Assembly (NCBI GenBank): GCA_003498085.1
Contig: DNCM01000008.1
Location: 1-21,263, forward strand
Length of the DNA stretch: 21,263 nt
Origin: a bacterium
GTDB taxonomy: Bacteria; UBA9089; UBA9088
Direction: 5' to 3'
Part shown: piece by piece, positions 6,247 through 14,751 of the stretch
Layout: each line of letters starts with the position of its first letter
Position numbering within the stretch: position 1 is the stretch's first letter
Program-made: the position numbers and the translations under genes
Notes under the pieces: model-generated
The model's database searches: none
What the model was told of the DNA's origin: nothing
The model's input: the letters and a program-made list of their open reading frames with translations, nothing else

Positions 6247-6426
6247 AGACAATCGAAGAATACTACTACGACACATATAAGAACCTTTCGGAAAAAAGGA
6301 GTTTGAGGAGGCATATGGTTATATTTTAAAACTACTCCATAAATTTCTAAGGATACCGAGCTATTAGAAGAAGTAGTAAGATTTTTACTTTTTGAGTGGA
6401 AAAGACCAGACATTTGCGAGCAATGG
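6237..6426 (+). pseudogene. TPR-like N-terminus of the SNF2 protein, split by two apparent single-base deletions
   Basis: Coding sequence continues upstream of the long ATPase frame but in three different frames. ATG 6237 starts MDVKTIEEYYYDTYKNLSEK. The next piece, EFEEAYGYILKLLHKF, is in a second frame, and KDTELLEEVVRFLLFEWKRP, from about 6349, is in the ATPase frame. Adding one A to the A6 run at 6292-6297 and one T to the T3 run at 6344-6346 joins all three without stops. The result is a helical, TPR-like module that runs smoothly into LAHLTNWWTEYLLLSE and DLGNIDKAKEYFYKAKEL. Both defects are single missing bases in homopolymers, which suggests sequencing or assembly error; real mutations or programmed frameshifts are alternatives. 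The ATG overlaps the DUF2905 stop. Confidence 0.65.
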
Positions 6427-8442
6427 TTGATTAAGCTAGCCCATCTTACCAATTGGTGGACCGAATATCTGCTCCTTTCAGAGGTAGAGTTAGATCTTGG
6501 AAATATAGATAAGGCAAAAGAATATTTCTATAAGGCCAAAGAGCTTAAAGAAATTCAGGTAGGGAAAACAAGGAATAGAAAACTTGAAATGATGATGTCG
6601 ACTCTAGAACATCGTATAAGTACAGGATGGGGTCTGCAAAGATATATACCACAAGAAAAAAAGCCGAAGCCTGCAAAGATTAAGGTTTCAAAGAAAAAAA
6701 CAAAGAAAAAAGTAAAGCAAATCAAAGCCCCTGTTATTTCCATTCCCCAGTATACTGTTTCTGTAGAGGTAAAGCCTTTTGACTGTGCATCATTCTCTTC
6801 TTCCTTTCAAAATGAGTTACCTTTAAAAGAAACATTGCTGCTAATTGATTACACACATCTTACCTTACAGAAGGGCTTTGATGAACTTTTATGCTTAAAA
6901 GAGATTCCAAATGTCAATAAATACTACTATCAGATTGAGGCAGTAAGGAAGGTGCTTAAGCATTTTAGGGGGAGGGTGCTTTTGTGTGATGAGGTTGGTT
7001 TGGGAAAGACTATAGAGGCAGGGATGCTTATAAAGGAATATCTCATCAGGGGTATGATAAAAAATGTCCTTATCATTACCCCAGCTTCCCTTGTTTCTCA
7101 ATGGAAGGAGGAGATGGAAGTAAAATTTGGGCTTATTTTTTCAACAACTGATGATCCTGATTTTACAGATGACCCTGTAGAATTTTGGAAGCAAAGGTTT
7201 ATCATTGCATCCATCAATACTGCCAAGAGCAGTAAGAATATGCCGATAATCATAGAGGAATTTTATGACCTTGTTGTCGTTGATGAGGCGCATCATCTAA
7301 AAAATAGAGGCACCCTCTCCTGGAAACTTATCAACCAGATAAAGAAAAGATTCATCTTTCTCCTTACAGCAACCCCTATCCAGAACAACTTAATTGAGCT
7401 TTTTAATCTGATTACCCTTCTTAAGCCTGGACAATTCAAAACAGAACACCAATTTAAGAAGGAGTATCTTAAAAAGGGAAGTCTAAAGGTATCAGCAGAT
7501 AAAGAGAAGTTAAGGAGACTTTTAAGAGAGGTAATGATAAGGAATACAAGGAGTGCCATAGACCTAAAACTTCCAAAAAGATTTGCTACAACAATGAGGC
7601 TTGAGCCTACAGGGCTTGAAAAAACAGCGTATACAGAGATTGAGCAATATTTAAGGAGGAATAGGTTTAATAAGCACATGCTTAGCCTCCTTTTGAGGGA
7701 GGCAGGGAGTAGCCCTTATGCATTGAGGGAGACACTCCTTAAAATAGAAGAAAAGGATGTGGTAGAGGATATAGTTCGGGCAATCGATGGTCTTACAGAG
7801 ATAAGTAAGATGAAGGCACTTTTGGAGATACTCTTAAAAAATCCAAATGAGAAAAAGATTGTGTTTACTCAGTTTATCAAAACCTTGGATTATATTACAG
7901 ATGTACTTACAAGGCATGAAATACCCCATCTTGTTTTTAGGGGGAGTATGAGTTTGTATGAGAAGGAGGTAGCAATTAGGGGATTTAGGGATGAGGTTCC
8001 TATCCTTGTTTCTACTGAGTCGGGTGGGGAGGGAAGGAATATCCAGTTTTGCAATACAATAATCAACTTTGACCTTCCTTGGAACCCAATGAAAATAGAA
8101 CAGAGGATTGGAAGACTTCATCGTATTGGCCAGACAAGGGATGTTTTTATCTTTAACCTTTCCATAAAAGAGACCATTGAGGATTATATCATTGAGATTC
8201 TTGACAGTAAGATAAATATGTTTGAAATGGTCATAGGAGAGATTGAGCCTATACTTGGGTATTTAGGAGAGGATAAAGAGTTTGAGGATATAATTATGGA
8301 GATCTGGCTAAACAGTAGCAACCAAGAGGGTTTGAAAGGGGGTTTTGAGCAACTAGGGGTAGATTTAATAAAGGCAAAGAATGAATATCTTAAAGCAAAA
8401 ACACTGGATGATGAGATATTTGGACAAGACTATGAAATGTAA
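6427..8442 (+). CDS. SNF2-family (RapA/HepA-like) DNA-dependent ATPase
   Basis: 671 residues from a nominal TTG; the real N-terminus probably begins at 6237. A TPR-like helical segment (residues ~1-45) and a very lysine-rich linker (~75-103, including KKPKPAKIKVSKKK) precede the motor. Superfamily 2 motifs are complete: Walker A DEVGLGKTIEAG (188-199, Lys194), Ia ITPASLVSQW, II DEAHH (286-290), III LTATP (313-317), the SNF2 switch YLKKGSLKV...IRNTRS region, IV KIVFTQF, V STESGGEGRN, and VI EQRIGRLHRIGQ (Arg-finger box, 559-569). The closest named group is the RapA/HepA-like translocases, but the RapA-specific N-terminal Tudor-like domains are not seen. It should translocate on DNA and remodel a protein-DNA complex. 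The downstream zinc-finger gene abuts its stop directly, so the two products probably work together. Confidence 0.9.
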   Translation: MIKLAHLTNWWTEYLLLSEVELDLGNIDKAKEYFYKAKELKEIQVGKTRNRKLEMMMSTLEHRISTGWGLQRYIPQEKKPKPAKIKVSKKKTKKKVKQIKAPVISIPQYTVSVEVKPFDCASFSSSFQNELPLKETLLLIDYTHLTLQKGFDELLCLKEIPNVNKYYYQIEAVRKVLKHFRGRVLLCDEVGLGKTIEAGMLIKEYLIRGMIKNVLIITPASLVSQWKEEMEVKFGLIFSTTDDPDFTDDPVEFWKQRFIIASINTAKSSKNMPIIIEEFYDLVVVDEAHHLKNRGTLSWKLINQIKKRFIFLLTATPIQNNLIELFNLITLLKPGQFKTEHQFKKEYLKKGSLKVSADKEKLRRLLREVMIRNTRSAIDLKLPKRFATTMRLEPTGLEKTAYTEIEQYLRRNRFNKHMLSLLLREAGSSPYALRETLLKIEEKDVVEDIVRAIDGLTEISKMKALLEILLKNPNEKKIVFTQFIKTLDYITDVLTRHEIPHLVFRGSMSLYEKEVAIRGFRDEVPILVSTESGGEGRNIQFCNTIINFDLPWNPMKIEQRIGRLHRIGQTRDVFIFNLSIKETIEDYIIEILDSKINMFEMVIGEIEPILGYLGEDKEFEDIIMEIWLNSSNQEGLKGGFEQLGVDLIKAKNEYLKAKTLDDEIFGQDYEM

Positions 8443-9546
8443 ATGAATATGGTTCGTTCATTACAGGATGTTATAGCCGACATATTGGATTATAAAGGAG
8501 CAGATGTAGAAAAAATTGACGAAGAAACCCTAAATGCTCTCCTTCCAGAGGGGCTTTCAAAAACCCTTGATATTCCGGAATATGCAAGCTTATGCTTTTC
8601 CTGGGAAAAGAAAGATGGGACAATAGATGCATCATACGACTCTTATTTATTTGCTTCAATAAAAGAGCTTTTTAAAGAAGGAGGGTTTACTTATGCTTCC
8701 ATTCCCTCATCAAACTTCAATCTGGAAAAGATAGCGAAGGGGATAAATGAAAGAATAGGCTTTAGGAACGCAACCTTTAGGTTAGAAAAAACAGAGATTA
8801 TAGGTTTTTCTTATCTACTGGTCTTCTTTAAATATGTCGCCATATCCGATGAAAAAAACGAGGGGATATTGCCGTTTTTGCTCAATTGTATGAATCTTTC
8901 TAGCATAGCATTTGAGGATTATCCCATTGAACTTTTAGAAAACCTAGAACAAGGGCAAGGCCAGGAAGCCTCAAAGGATTTACTTATAAATGCCATTCAG
9001 TCGGCACATACATCTGCGGCACATATTATTCCAGAAAGACTTAAGGATTTTAAAAATAGCTTAGAAAGAAGGCTTAATAGGGATATCAAAAGGATTTATG
9101 AATATTATGAGAATCTTAAGATAGAAGTAGAAAAGGCAATTGAGCGAAAGGGTAGTACAGAAGAAGATGTAGAGAAACTAAGGAATAAGCTTGATATAAT
9201 TGAAAGTGATAAGAGATTAAAGATTCAGGATTTAATTGCTCAATATAGCTTAAGCATTCATATAGAGCCTTTGGCTGCCATTAACATAAGTGTCTCCGCA
9301 CCCATATTCTGGATAAACATAAAAAGGAGGCTCTCTGAAAGGCTGTTTCCATCTTCTTATAATCCAATTCTTAAGCAATTTGACCCATTGCCTTGCGAGT
9401 TTTGTTTTAACCCCTATGACAGTTATTATGTATGCGATGACAATTGCCATATTATCTGCGGTCGTTGCTTTAAACCTTGCCCTTCTTGTGGAAAACAATA
9501 CTGTCGAGCCTGTCATAAAGGGATATGTCCAAAATGTAGTAATTGA
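8443..9546 (+). CDS. Coiled-coil protein with C-terminal 12-cysteine zinc-binding domain, partner of the SNF2 ATPase
   Basis: 367 residues, family not recognised. Three parts are visible. The N-terminal globular part (1-~190) is alpha/beta in character. A charged helical coiled coil follows at about 203-262 (RLNRDIKRIYEYYENLKIEV is part of it). The C-terminal domain (318-366) has twelve Cys and two His in CxxC-type pairs: CEFC, VCDDNC, CGRC, CPSC, CRAC and CPKC. Such spacing suggests two to three zinc-ribbon or treble-clef knuckles, as in nucleic-acid- or protein-binding adapters. The ATG directly follows the ATPase stop with no gap and no Shine-Dalgarno, implying coupled translation. It may recruit the ATPase to its target. 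It is followed by the acsC promoter, which overlaps its stop codon. Confidence 0.75.
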   Translation: MNMVRSLQDVIADILDYKGADVEKIDEETLNALLPEGLSKTLDIPEYASLCFSWEKKDGTIDASYDSYLFASIKELFKEGGFTYASIPSSNFNLEKIAKGINERIGFRNATFRLEKTEIIGFSYLLVFFKYVAISDEKNEGILPFLLNCMNLSSIAFEDYPIELLENLEQGQGQEASKDLLINAIQSAHTSAAHIIPERLKDFKNSLERRLNRDIKRIYEYYENLKIEVEKAIERKGSTEEDVEKLRNKLDIIESDKRLKIQDLIAQYSLSIHIEPLAAINISVSAPIFWINIKRRLSERLFPSSYNPILKQFDPLPCEFCFNPYDSYYVCDDNCHIICGRCFKPCPSCGKQYCRACHKGICPKCSN

Positions 9547-9572
9547 CGTAACTTAAAAATAGTTTGTAATAT
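9543..9572 (+). promoter_or_regulatory. acsC promoter, predicted leaderless
   Basis: TTGACG at 9543-9548, overlapping the upstream stop codon, with an 18-bp spacer and TAATAT at 9567-9572, 6 nt before the ATG at 9579. Confidence 0.5.
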
Positions 9573-9578
9573 ATAGCT

Positions 9579-10916
9579 ATGGCATTTTCAGGTATTGAAA
9601 TATTCAAAATGCTCCCTAAGACAAACTGTAAGGAGTGTGGATTCCCAACCTGCCTTGCATTTGCAATGCAGCTTGCAACAAGCAAAGTTGAGGTAGAAAA
9701 ATGTCCATATGTATTAGAAGAGACAAAGGCTTTATTGGCAGATGCCCAAGCTCCACCGATAAGGAAGGTAGTAATTGGAAGTAGCATCGAAATTGGAGAA
9801 GAGACCGTATTTTATAGGCATGAGAAAACATTCGTCCATCCTCCGGTGGTTACCCTTTTGATAAAGGACACAGAAGATAGTGATGTTTGGATAAAAAAAG
9901 TAGATTCATTAAACAATATAAAATTTGAGAGGATAGGTCTTATACTTTCTGCAAAGCTTTTGATGCTCGAAAATACCTCAGGAAATCCAGAGAGATTTTT
10001 GGAAATGGTAAGTAAAATAAACGAAATTTCAGAAGCTCCTTTTATTCTCTCGGGAAATATCGATGCTTTAAGGAAAGTAGTCCCCGTTGTTTTACAAAGA
10101 AAACCCCTCCTTTATGCGGCAGATAACGAAAACTTCGAGGAAATGGCAAACATTGCTAAGGAAAACAATCTTCCACTGGTTGCAAAAGAAAATACCTTAG
10201 AGGCACTTTCCTCACTAACAGAAAGGCTTATGAATTTAGGAATAAAAGACCTTGTCCTCGACCCATCTCCAAAGACATTAAAGGAGGCTTACTATAATCA
10301 GATATTCATAAGGAGACAGGCTTTAACTTCAAAATATAGGCCTTTTGGCTTTCCAACAATCGTTTTCCCGTATAAGTTGACCGATGACCTGATGAAAGAG
10401 GTACTTTACGCAGGAACATTTGTCTTAAAATATGGCTCGATCATTGTCCTTTCCGAACTTCATCCCGAAACACTATTTCCACTTCTCGTCCTTTCTCTAA
10501 ACATCCATACAGATCCACAAAGGCCGATGGCAATTGAGGAAAAAATCTACGAAATAAATGGACCAGACAAGGATTCACCCATCCTTATCACAACAAATTT
10601 TTCTTTGACATATTTCATTGTATCGGGTGAGATCGAAACATCCCATGTTCCAACATGGCTCATAGTTATGGACACAGGCGGCCTTTCTGTTTTAACATCA
10701 TGGGCTGCTGGAAAGTTCAACGGAGAACTTATTGGAGGATTTATAAAGAAGAGTAAAATAGCAGATAAAATTTCCCATAGGAGGCTTGTTATCCCAGGAT
10801 ATGTTGCAAGTATAAAGGGAGAGATAGAGGAGGAATCTCCTGATTGGGAGATAATCCTTGGGCCAAGAGAAGCATCTGATATTCCCATTTGGCTTCAAGG
10901 ATATAGTAAAAAATAA
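9579..10916 (+). CDS. acsC: Corrinoid iron-sulfur protein large subunit (CODH/acetyl-CoA synthase gamma subunit)
   Basis: 445 residues, the normal length. AcsC/AcsD carries a methyl group on cobalamin from methyl-tetrahydrofolate to acetyl-CoA synthase in the Wood-Ljungdahl pathway. The N-terminal [4Fe-4S] motif is exact: Cys17, Cys20, Cys25 and Cys42 (CX2CX4CX16C), in TNCKECGFPTC and KCP. A TIM-barrel region (~90-310) and the C-terminal corrinoid-binding domain follow, the latter with TTNFSLTYFIVSGEIE, MDTGGLSVLTSWAAGKF and RLVIPGYVASIKGEIEEESP. No acsB, acsD, acsE or cooS lies nearby, which is unusual because these genes are commonly clustered; purF follows 17 nt downstream. Within archaea the equivalent is CdhE. 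The organism is probably an anaerobe using this pathway for fixation or acetogenesis. Confidence 0.93.
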   Translation: MAFSGIEIFKMLPKTNCKECGFPTCLAFAMQLATSKVEVEKCPYVLEETKALLADAQAPPIRKVVIGSSIEIGEETVFYRHEKTFVHPPVVTLLIKDTEDSDVWIKKVDSLNNIKFERIGLILSAKLLMLENTSGNPERFLEMVSKINEISEAPFILSGNIDALRKVVPVVLQRKPLLYAADNENFEEMANIAKENNLPLVAKENTLEALSSLTERLMNLGIKDLVLDPSPKTLKEAYYNQIFIRRQALTSKYRPFGFPTIVFPYKLTDDLMKEVLYAGTFVLKYGSIIVLSELHPETLFPLLVLSLNIHTDPQRPMAIEEKIYEINGPDKDSPILITTNFSLTYFIVSGEIETSHVPTWLIVMDTGGLSVLTSWAAGKFNGELIGGFIKKSKIADKISHRRLVIPGYVASIKGEIEEESPDWEIILGPREASDIPIWLQGYSKK

Positions 10917-10933
10917 ATTTTAAGAAGTCACAC

Positions 10934-12331
10934 ATGTGCGGGATATTTGGTGTTTTTAACTTTAAAGAAGCGGCAGATTTAGTCTATCTTGGTTTGTTTG
11001 CCTTACAACATAGGGGCCAGGAATCTGCTGGAATAGTAAGCTCGGATGGAGATAACTTATACATTCATCGGGGAACGGGTCTTGTGTCGCAGGTTTTCAA
11101 TAGAGATGACTTTGCAAAACTCCCTGGGGATTCGGCAATTGGTCATGTGAAATACTCAACTACTGGTTCTTCCCGGGTTGAAGAAGCACAGCCATTACTC
11201 ATTACATATGGAGCAGGACTAAAGATAGCTTTAGCACATAACGGCAATATTGTAAACAGCGGACATTTAAGGGGAAGATTGGAACGAGAAGGCGCGATAT
11301 TCCAAACAACCTCAGATTCTGAAGTAATCCTTCATAGACTTGCAAGGGCAAAAGAAAAGGATCTTATACTTGGTCTTATTTATGCCCTTTCTTTAGTCAA
11401 AGGCGCATATTCCATTCTTATCCTCACAAAGGATAAAATGATCGCAGTCCGTGACCCATTTGGCTTTAGACCGCTTTCCATTGGGAAGAAGGATAGAGCA
11501 TTTTTTGTTTCGTCAGAAACCTGTGCGTTCGACCTCGTTGGCTGTGAATACGTAAGGGATGTTTTGCCTGGCGAGATTGTCAAAATAGATAAAGATGGAA
11601 TCCATTCATATCAAGCAGTAAAACCATCTCCACAGATGAGTATCGATAGAAAACACTGGATCATAGGAGACCATGAGCTTCATTATAAGGTAAGAAATGG
11701 GTATTGCATATTTGAGCAGATATATTTCTCTCGTCCAGACAGCCTTGTATTTTCAGAAAAGCCATATGATGTTCGTAAAAGATTGGGACGTCAACTTGCA
11801 ATAGAGGCAAGGGTAGATGCAGATATCGTTGTTCCTATTCCAGATTCTGGAACAATGGCGGCATTAGGGTTTTCACAAGAGTCAAATGTCCCCTTTGAAA
11901 TTGGGCTTGTTCAGAACCACTATATCGGGAGAACATTTATCTACCCAAAGCAGAAGTTAAGAAAGATTGGGGTAGAGATTAAGCTTAACCCTGTACCTGA
12001 GATACTTAAAGGAAAAAAAGTTGTTTTAGTCGATGATTCAATCGTTAGAGGAACAACATGTAGGAGGATAATAAAGATGATAAGAGATGCAGGGTCTTCG
12101 GAGGTTCATCTTAGAATATCCTCTCCACCTGTAAAATTCCCTTGCTTCTATGGTATTGACACGCCAACAAAGGAAGAACTTATTGCAAATAATAAATCGT
12201 TAGAAGAGATAGAATCCTTTATGGGTGCAGACTCTGTAAGATACATCTCTATCGATGGAATGCTTTCATGCGTTAAAAATCCATCTGATTGCTGTACGGC
12301 CTGTTTTTCCGGGGACTATCCAGTGATATAA
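10934..12331 (+). CDS. purF: Amidophosphoribosyltransferase, Fe-S type
   Basis: 465 residues. It catalyses the first committed step of purine synthesis: glutamine amide plus PRPP gives phosphoribosylamine. The Ntn glutaminase starts MCGIFGVF with nucleophile Cys2 exposed after Met removal, followed by LQHRGQESAGI and LAHNGNIVN. The PRPP-binding loop is VVLVDDSIVRGTT (about 361-373). Four cysteines match the [4Fe-4S] ligands of the Bacillus-type enzyme: Cys258 in GYCIFEQIYFSRPDS, one in VKFPCFYGID, and two in the terminal CCTACFSGDYP. Unlike the Bacillus enzyme there is no propeptide. About 20 extra residues (MSIDRKHWIIGDHELHYK) sit just before Cys258. It lies 17 nt after acsC with no promoter of its own seen, so it is probably co-transcribed. 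Confidence 0.95.
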   Translation: MCGIFGVFNFKEAADLVYLGLFALQHRGQESAGIVSSDGDNLYIHRGTGLVSQVFNRDDFAKLPGDSAIGHVKYSTTGSSRVEEAQPLLITYGAGLKIALAHNGNIVNSGHLRGRLEREGAIFQTTSDSEVILHRLARAKEKDLILGLIYALSLVKGAYSILILTKDKMIAVRDPFGFRPLSIGKKDRAFFVSSETCAFDLVGCEYVRDVLPGEIVKIDKDGIHSYQAVKPSPQMSIDRKHWIIGDHELHYKVRNGYCIFEQIYFSRPDSLVFSEKPYDVRKRLGRQLAIEARVDADIVVPIPDSGTMAALGFSQESNVPFEIGLVQNHYIGRTFIYPKQKLRKIGVEIKLNPVPEILKGKKVVLVDDSIVRGTTCRRIIKMIRDAGSSEVHLRISSPPVKFPCFYGIDTPTKEELIANNKSLEEIESFMGADSVRYISIDGMLSCVKNPSDCCTACFSGDYPVI

Positions 12332-12391
12332 CCAAAACTTGATTTCCTCTTATAAAATATAAGCTTAAACATTTAGTCAAAAGTCTTTTTC

Positions 12392-12421
12392 TTGACTTAA
12401 AAATGGGTTGTAAGATACAAT
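12392..12421 (+). promoter_or_regulatory. Promoter of the envelope operon, nearly leaderless
   Basis: TTGACT at 12392-12397, 18-bp spacer, TACAAT at 12416-12421, 9 nt before the ATG at 12431. The 99-nt gap after purF holds this promoter and a small AT-rich hairpin (12349-12363) without a T tract. Confidence 0.55.
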
Positions 12422-12430
12422 TTTTAATGG

Positions 12431-13738
12431 ATGAAAGAACTTGAGAAAAAAATAAAAGATAAAAAAGCAAAGATTGGGGTAATTGGCCTGGGTTATGTTG
12501 GACTTCCTATGGCTGTTGAATTTGGGCTTTCTGGTTTTTCTGTCTGTGGATTTGATATAGATTGTGAAAAAATAGAAAAAATAAACAAAGGAATATCATA
12601 TATCCCGGATGTTAAAACAGAAAATATAGCTTTCCTCGTCAAAGAAAAAAAGCTTTCTGCAACGAGTGATTTTTCAAAACTTGGTGATATGGATATTATC
12701 TTTATCTGTGTTCCAACACCATTTACAAAGGCAAAGGCACCAGATATCTCTTATATAATTTCTGCAACAGATTCAATTAAAGAAAATCTTAAAAAGGGAC
12801 AGCTAATCATTCTTCAATCAACAACATATCCTGGAACAACAGAAGAGATTGTTGTTCCAATACTTGAGGGAACAGGAATGAAGGTAGATACCGATTTCTT
12901 TGTTGCGTTCTCTCCAGAGAGGATAGATCCAGGAAATAAAGTATGGACAATAAAGAATACACCAAAGGTTGTCGGTGGTTTGACAGAGAAATCAACAAAA
13001 CTTTCCTCTCTTCTATTTTCGCAAATCATAGAAGAAGAAAAGGTTTTTCCCGTCTCATCTCCAAAGGCAGCAGAGCTATGCAAGCTATTAGAAAATACAT
13101 TTCGTGCCGTAAATATTGCTTTGGTAAATGAACTTACCCTTCTTTGCAGAAGAATGGGAATCGATGTCTGGGAGGTGATTGATGCGGCATCTACTAAACC
13201 ATTTGGATTTATGAAATTTTTACCAGGACCAGGGGTTGGTGGACACTGTATCCCAATTGATCCGTTTTATCTATCATGGAAGGCGAGGGAGTACGATTTT
13301 TCAACAAAGTTTATCGAACTTGCTGCAGAGACAAACATTATGATGCCAAGATATGTTGCTTCTCTTGTATCGTCTGCTTTAAACGAAAGAAAAAAGCCAA
13401 TGAAAAACTCAAAAGTCCTTGTTTTGGGCGTTGCTTTTAAAAAGGATATAGATGATCCAAGGTATTCTCCATCCATTTTTATTATAGAACTCTTACTTAA
13501 GGCAGAAGTTTCTGTCTCATACAATGATCCCTATATCCCGTCTATCGTTATCTCTGGGAAAGAATTCAACTCAAAGGAAATCTCAAAAGAGTTTATCTCT
13601 GAACAAGACTGTGTTATTATTGCAACAGACCATACAAGCTATAACTATAAAGACATTGTAGAATGGGCAAATCTCGTTATTGATACGAGAAATGCAACGG
13701 CAGGAATTGAAAATAAAGAAAAAATTGTAAGACTATGA
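12431..13738 (+). CDS. wbpA: Nucleotide-sugar dehydrogenase, UDP-GlcNAc 6-dehydrogenase (WbpA) type
   Basis: 435 residues. Two-step NAD-dependent oxidation of C6 of a UDP-sugar to a uronic acid for surface polysaccharide. The N-terminal Rossmann motif is IGVIGLGYVGLPMAVEFG. The central helix is KLLENTFRAVNIALVNELTL, and the catalytic-cysteine loop is GPGVGGHCIPIDPFYLSW with Cys273. The C-terminal NAD/UDP-binding domain has VLVLGVAFKKDIDDPRYSPS. The run VWEVIDAASTKPFGFM before the Cys loop matches the WbpA branch better than UDP-glucose or GDP-mannose dehydrogenases, but substrate is inferred from family resemblance. The start follows a promoter closely. The stop overlaps the next ATG (ATGA), starting a chain of coupled envelope genes. 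Confidence 0.88.
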   Translation: MKELEKKIKDKKAKIGVIGLGYVGLPMAVEFGLSGFSVCGFDIDCEKIEKINKGISYIPDVKTENIAFLVKEKKLSATSDFSKLGDMDIIFICVPTPFTKAKAPDISYIISATDSIKENLKKGQLIILQSTTYPGTTEEIVVPILEGTGMKVDTDFFVAFSPERIDPGNKVWTIKNTPKVVGGLTEKSTKLSSLLFSQIIEEEKVFPVSSPKAAELCKLLENTFRAVNIALVNELTLLCRRMGIDVWEVIDAASTKPFGFMKFLPGPGVGGHCIPIDPFYLSWKAREYDFSTKFIELAAETNIMMPRYVASLVSSALNERKKPMKNSKVLVLGVAFKKDIDDPRYSPSIFIIELLLKAEVSVSYNDPYIPSIVISGKEFNSKEISKEFISEQDCVIIATDHTSYNYKDIVEWANLVIDTRNATAGIENKEKIVRL

Positions 13739-14751
13739 TAAGTCTTTATATTGCTATATTCTTTACCTCGCTTCTTGGTGCATTAATTGGGACGCCAATT
13801 GTAAGGAAGATTGCTTTAAAATTTAGGATAATTGACATCCCATCCCATAGGAAAATTCATTTAGAGCCAATTCCTCTGCTTGGGGGTATCTCCATTGCGG
13901 TTGTCTTTCTCCTTGCTTTTTCATTATTTTCAAAGCTATCCTCTGAGATGCTTGCTGTTTTTTTGGGATCCTTAATAATCATTTTAACAGGTCTAACAGA
14001 TGATATAAAAGGACTTTCCCCATTCCTTAAGCTTTCACTTCAAATTCTTGCTTGCTGGCTTGTAGTCATATTTGGGATAAGTGTATCTTTTACGAATAAT
14101 CCGGCTATCGATATTCCTATTACGTTTCTATGGATTGTTGGGATAACAAACGCCTTTAATCTATTAGACAATATGGATGGTCTTTCTGTTGGGATTGCAG
14201 GAATCGCTTCATTCTTTTTCTTCCTCCTTTCTTTTATGGAAGGGCAGTTTTTGATAGCATCCTTATCAATCACCCTTTCTGGTGCCTGTTTTGGGTTTTT
14301 AAGATATAATTTTAGTCCTGCCCAAATATTTATGGGTGATACAGGGAGTATGTTCGTTGGATTTATACTAAGTATTATTGGGATTAAGCTAAGATTTGCT
14401 GAAAGTGGTCTATTCTCTTTTGCAATACCGATTATCGTCCTTGGTCTTCCAATCTTTGATACAACCCTCGTTACAATTTCAAGACTAATTTCCGGAAAAA
14501 AAGTGAGCGAGGGAGGACGCGATCACACATCCCACAGGCTTGTCTTATTAGGTTTAAGTCATGCAAAGGCTGTTCTTTCTCTTTACTTTATTGGGATAAT
14601 TCTTGGTACATTTACACTTATCTTAAGTCGCTTAATCATTCCACAAGTTTTTATAGTCCTTTTATTCCTTGTCCTATTTTTGTTTGGATTAGTGTTTTTC
14701 GGTAGGATAAAAAGCAATGAGAAAAAGGAAAAAATTAAACAAAATACCTAA
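13735..14751 (+). CDS. Undecaprenyl-phosphate GlcNAc-1-phosphate transferase (WecA/TagO type)
   Basis: 338 residues and about ten to eleven membrane helices. It loads a sugar-1-phosphate from a UDP-amino sugar onto the lipid carrier at the cytoplasmic face, starting O-antigen, enterobacterial-common-antigen or teichoic-acid-like polymers. Family motifs in order: IDIPSHRKIHLEPIPLLGGI; the Asp pair LTDDIKGLSP (Asp89-90); AFNLLDNMDGLSVG (Asp145); MGDTGSMFVGF (201-205); and the histidine loop GGRDHTSHRLVLLGLS (His264, His267). The RDHxSHR loop is typical of WecA/TagO and not MraY, which uses another sequence. It follows the sugar dehydrogenase with a 4-nt overlap and overlaps the next gene by 35 nt, supporting a shared glycan pathway. 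Confidence 0.88.
   Translation: MISLYIAIFFTSLLGALIGTPIVRKIALKFRIIDIPSHRKIHLEPIPLLGGISIAVVFLLAFSLFSKLSSEMLAVFLGSLIIILTGLTDDIKGLSPFLKLSLQILACWLVVIFGISVSFTNNPAIDIPITFLWIVGITNAFNLLDNMDGLSVGIAGIASFFFFLLSFMEGQFLIASLSITLSGACFGFLRYNFSPAQIFMGDTGSMFVGFILSIIGIKLRFAESGLFSFAIPIIVLGLPIFDTTLVTISRLISGKKVSEGGRDHTSHRLVLLGLSHAKAVLSLYFIGIILGTFTLILSRLIIPQVFIVLLFLVLFLFGLVFFGRIKSNEKKEKIKQNT

Noticed and set aside
6427..8442. Reading the SNF2 protein as DrmD of a DISARM defence system
   Set aside because: No methyltransferase or other DISARM genes are nearby, and the motor motifs alone do not separate these groups.
12349..12363. AT-rich hairpin after purF considered as a terminator
   Set aside because: Stem of six mostly A-T pairs and no following T tract; too weak to call.
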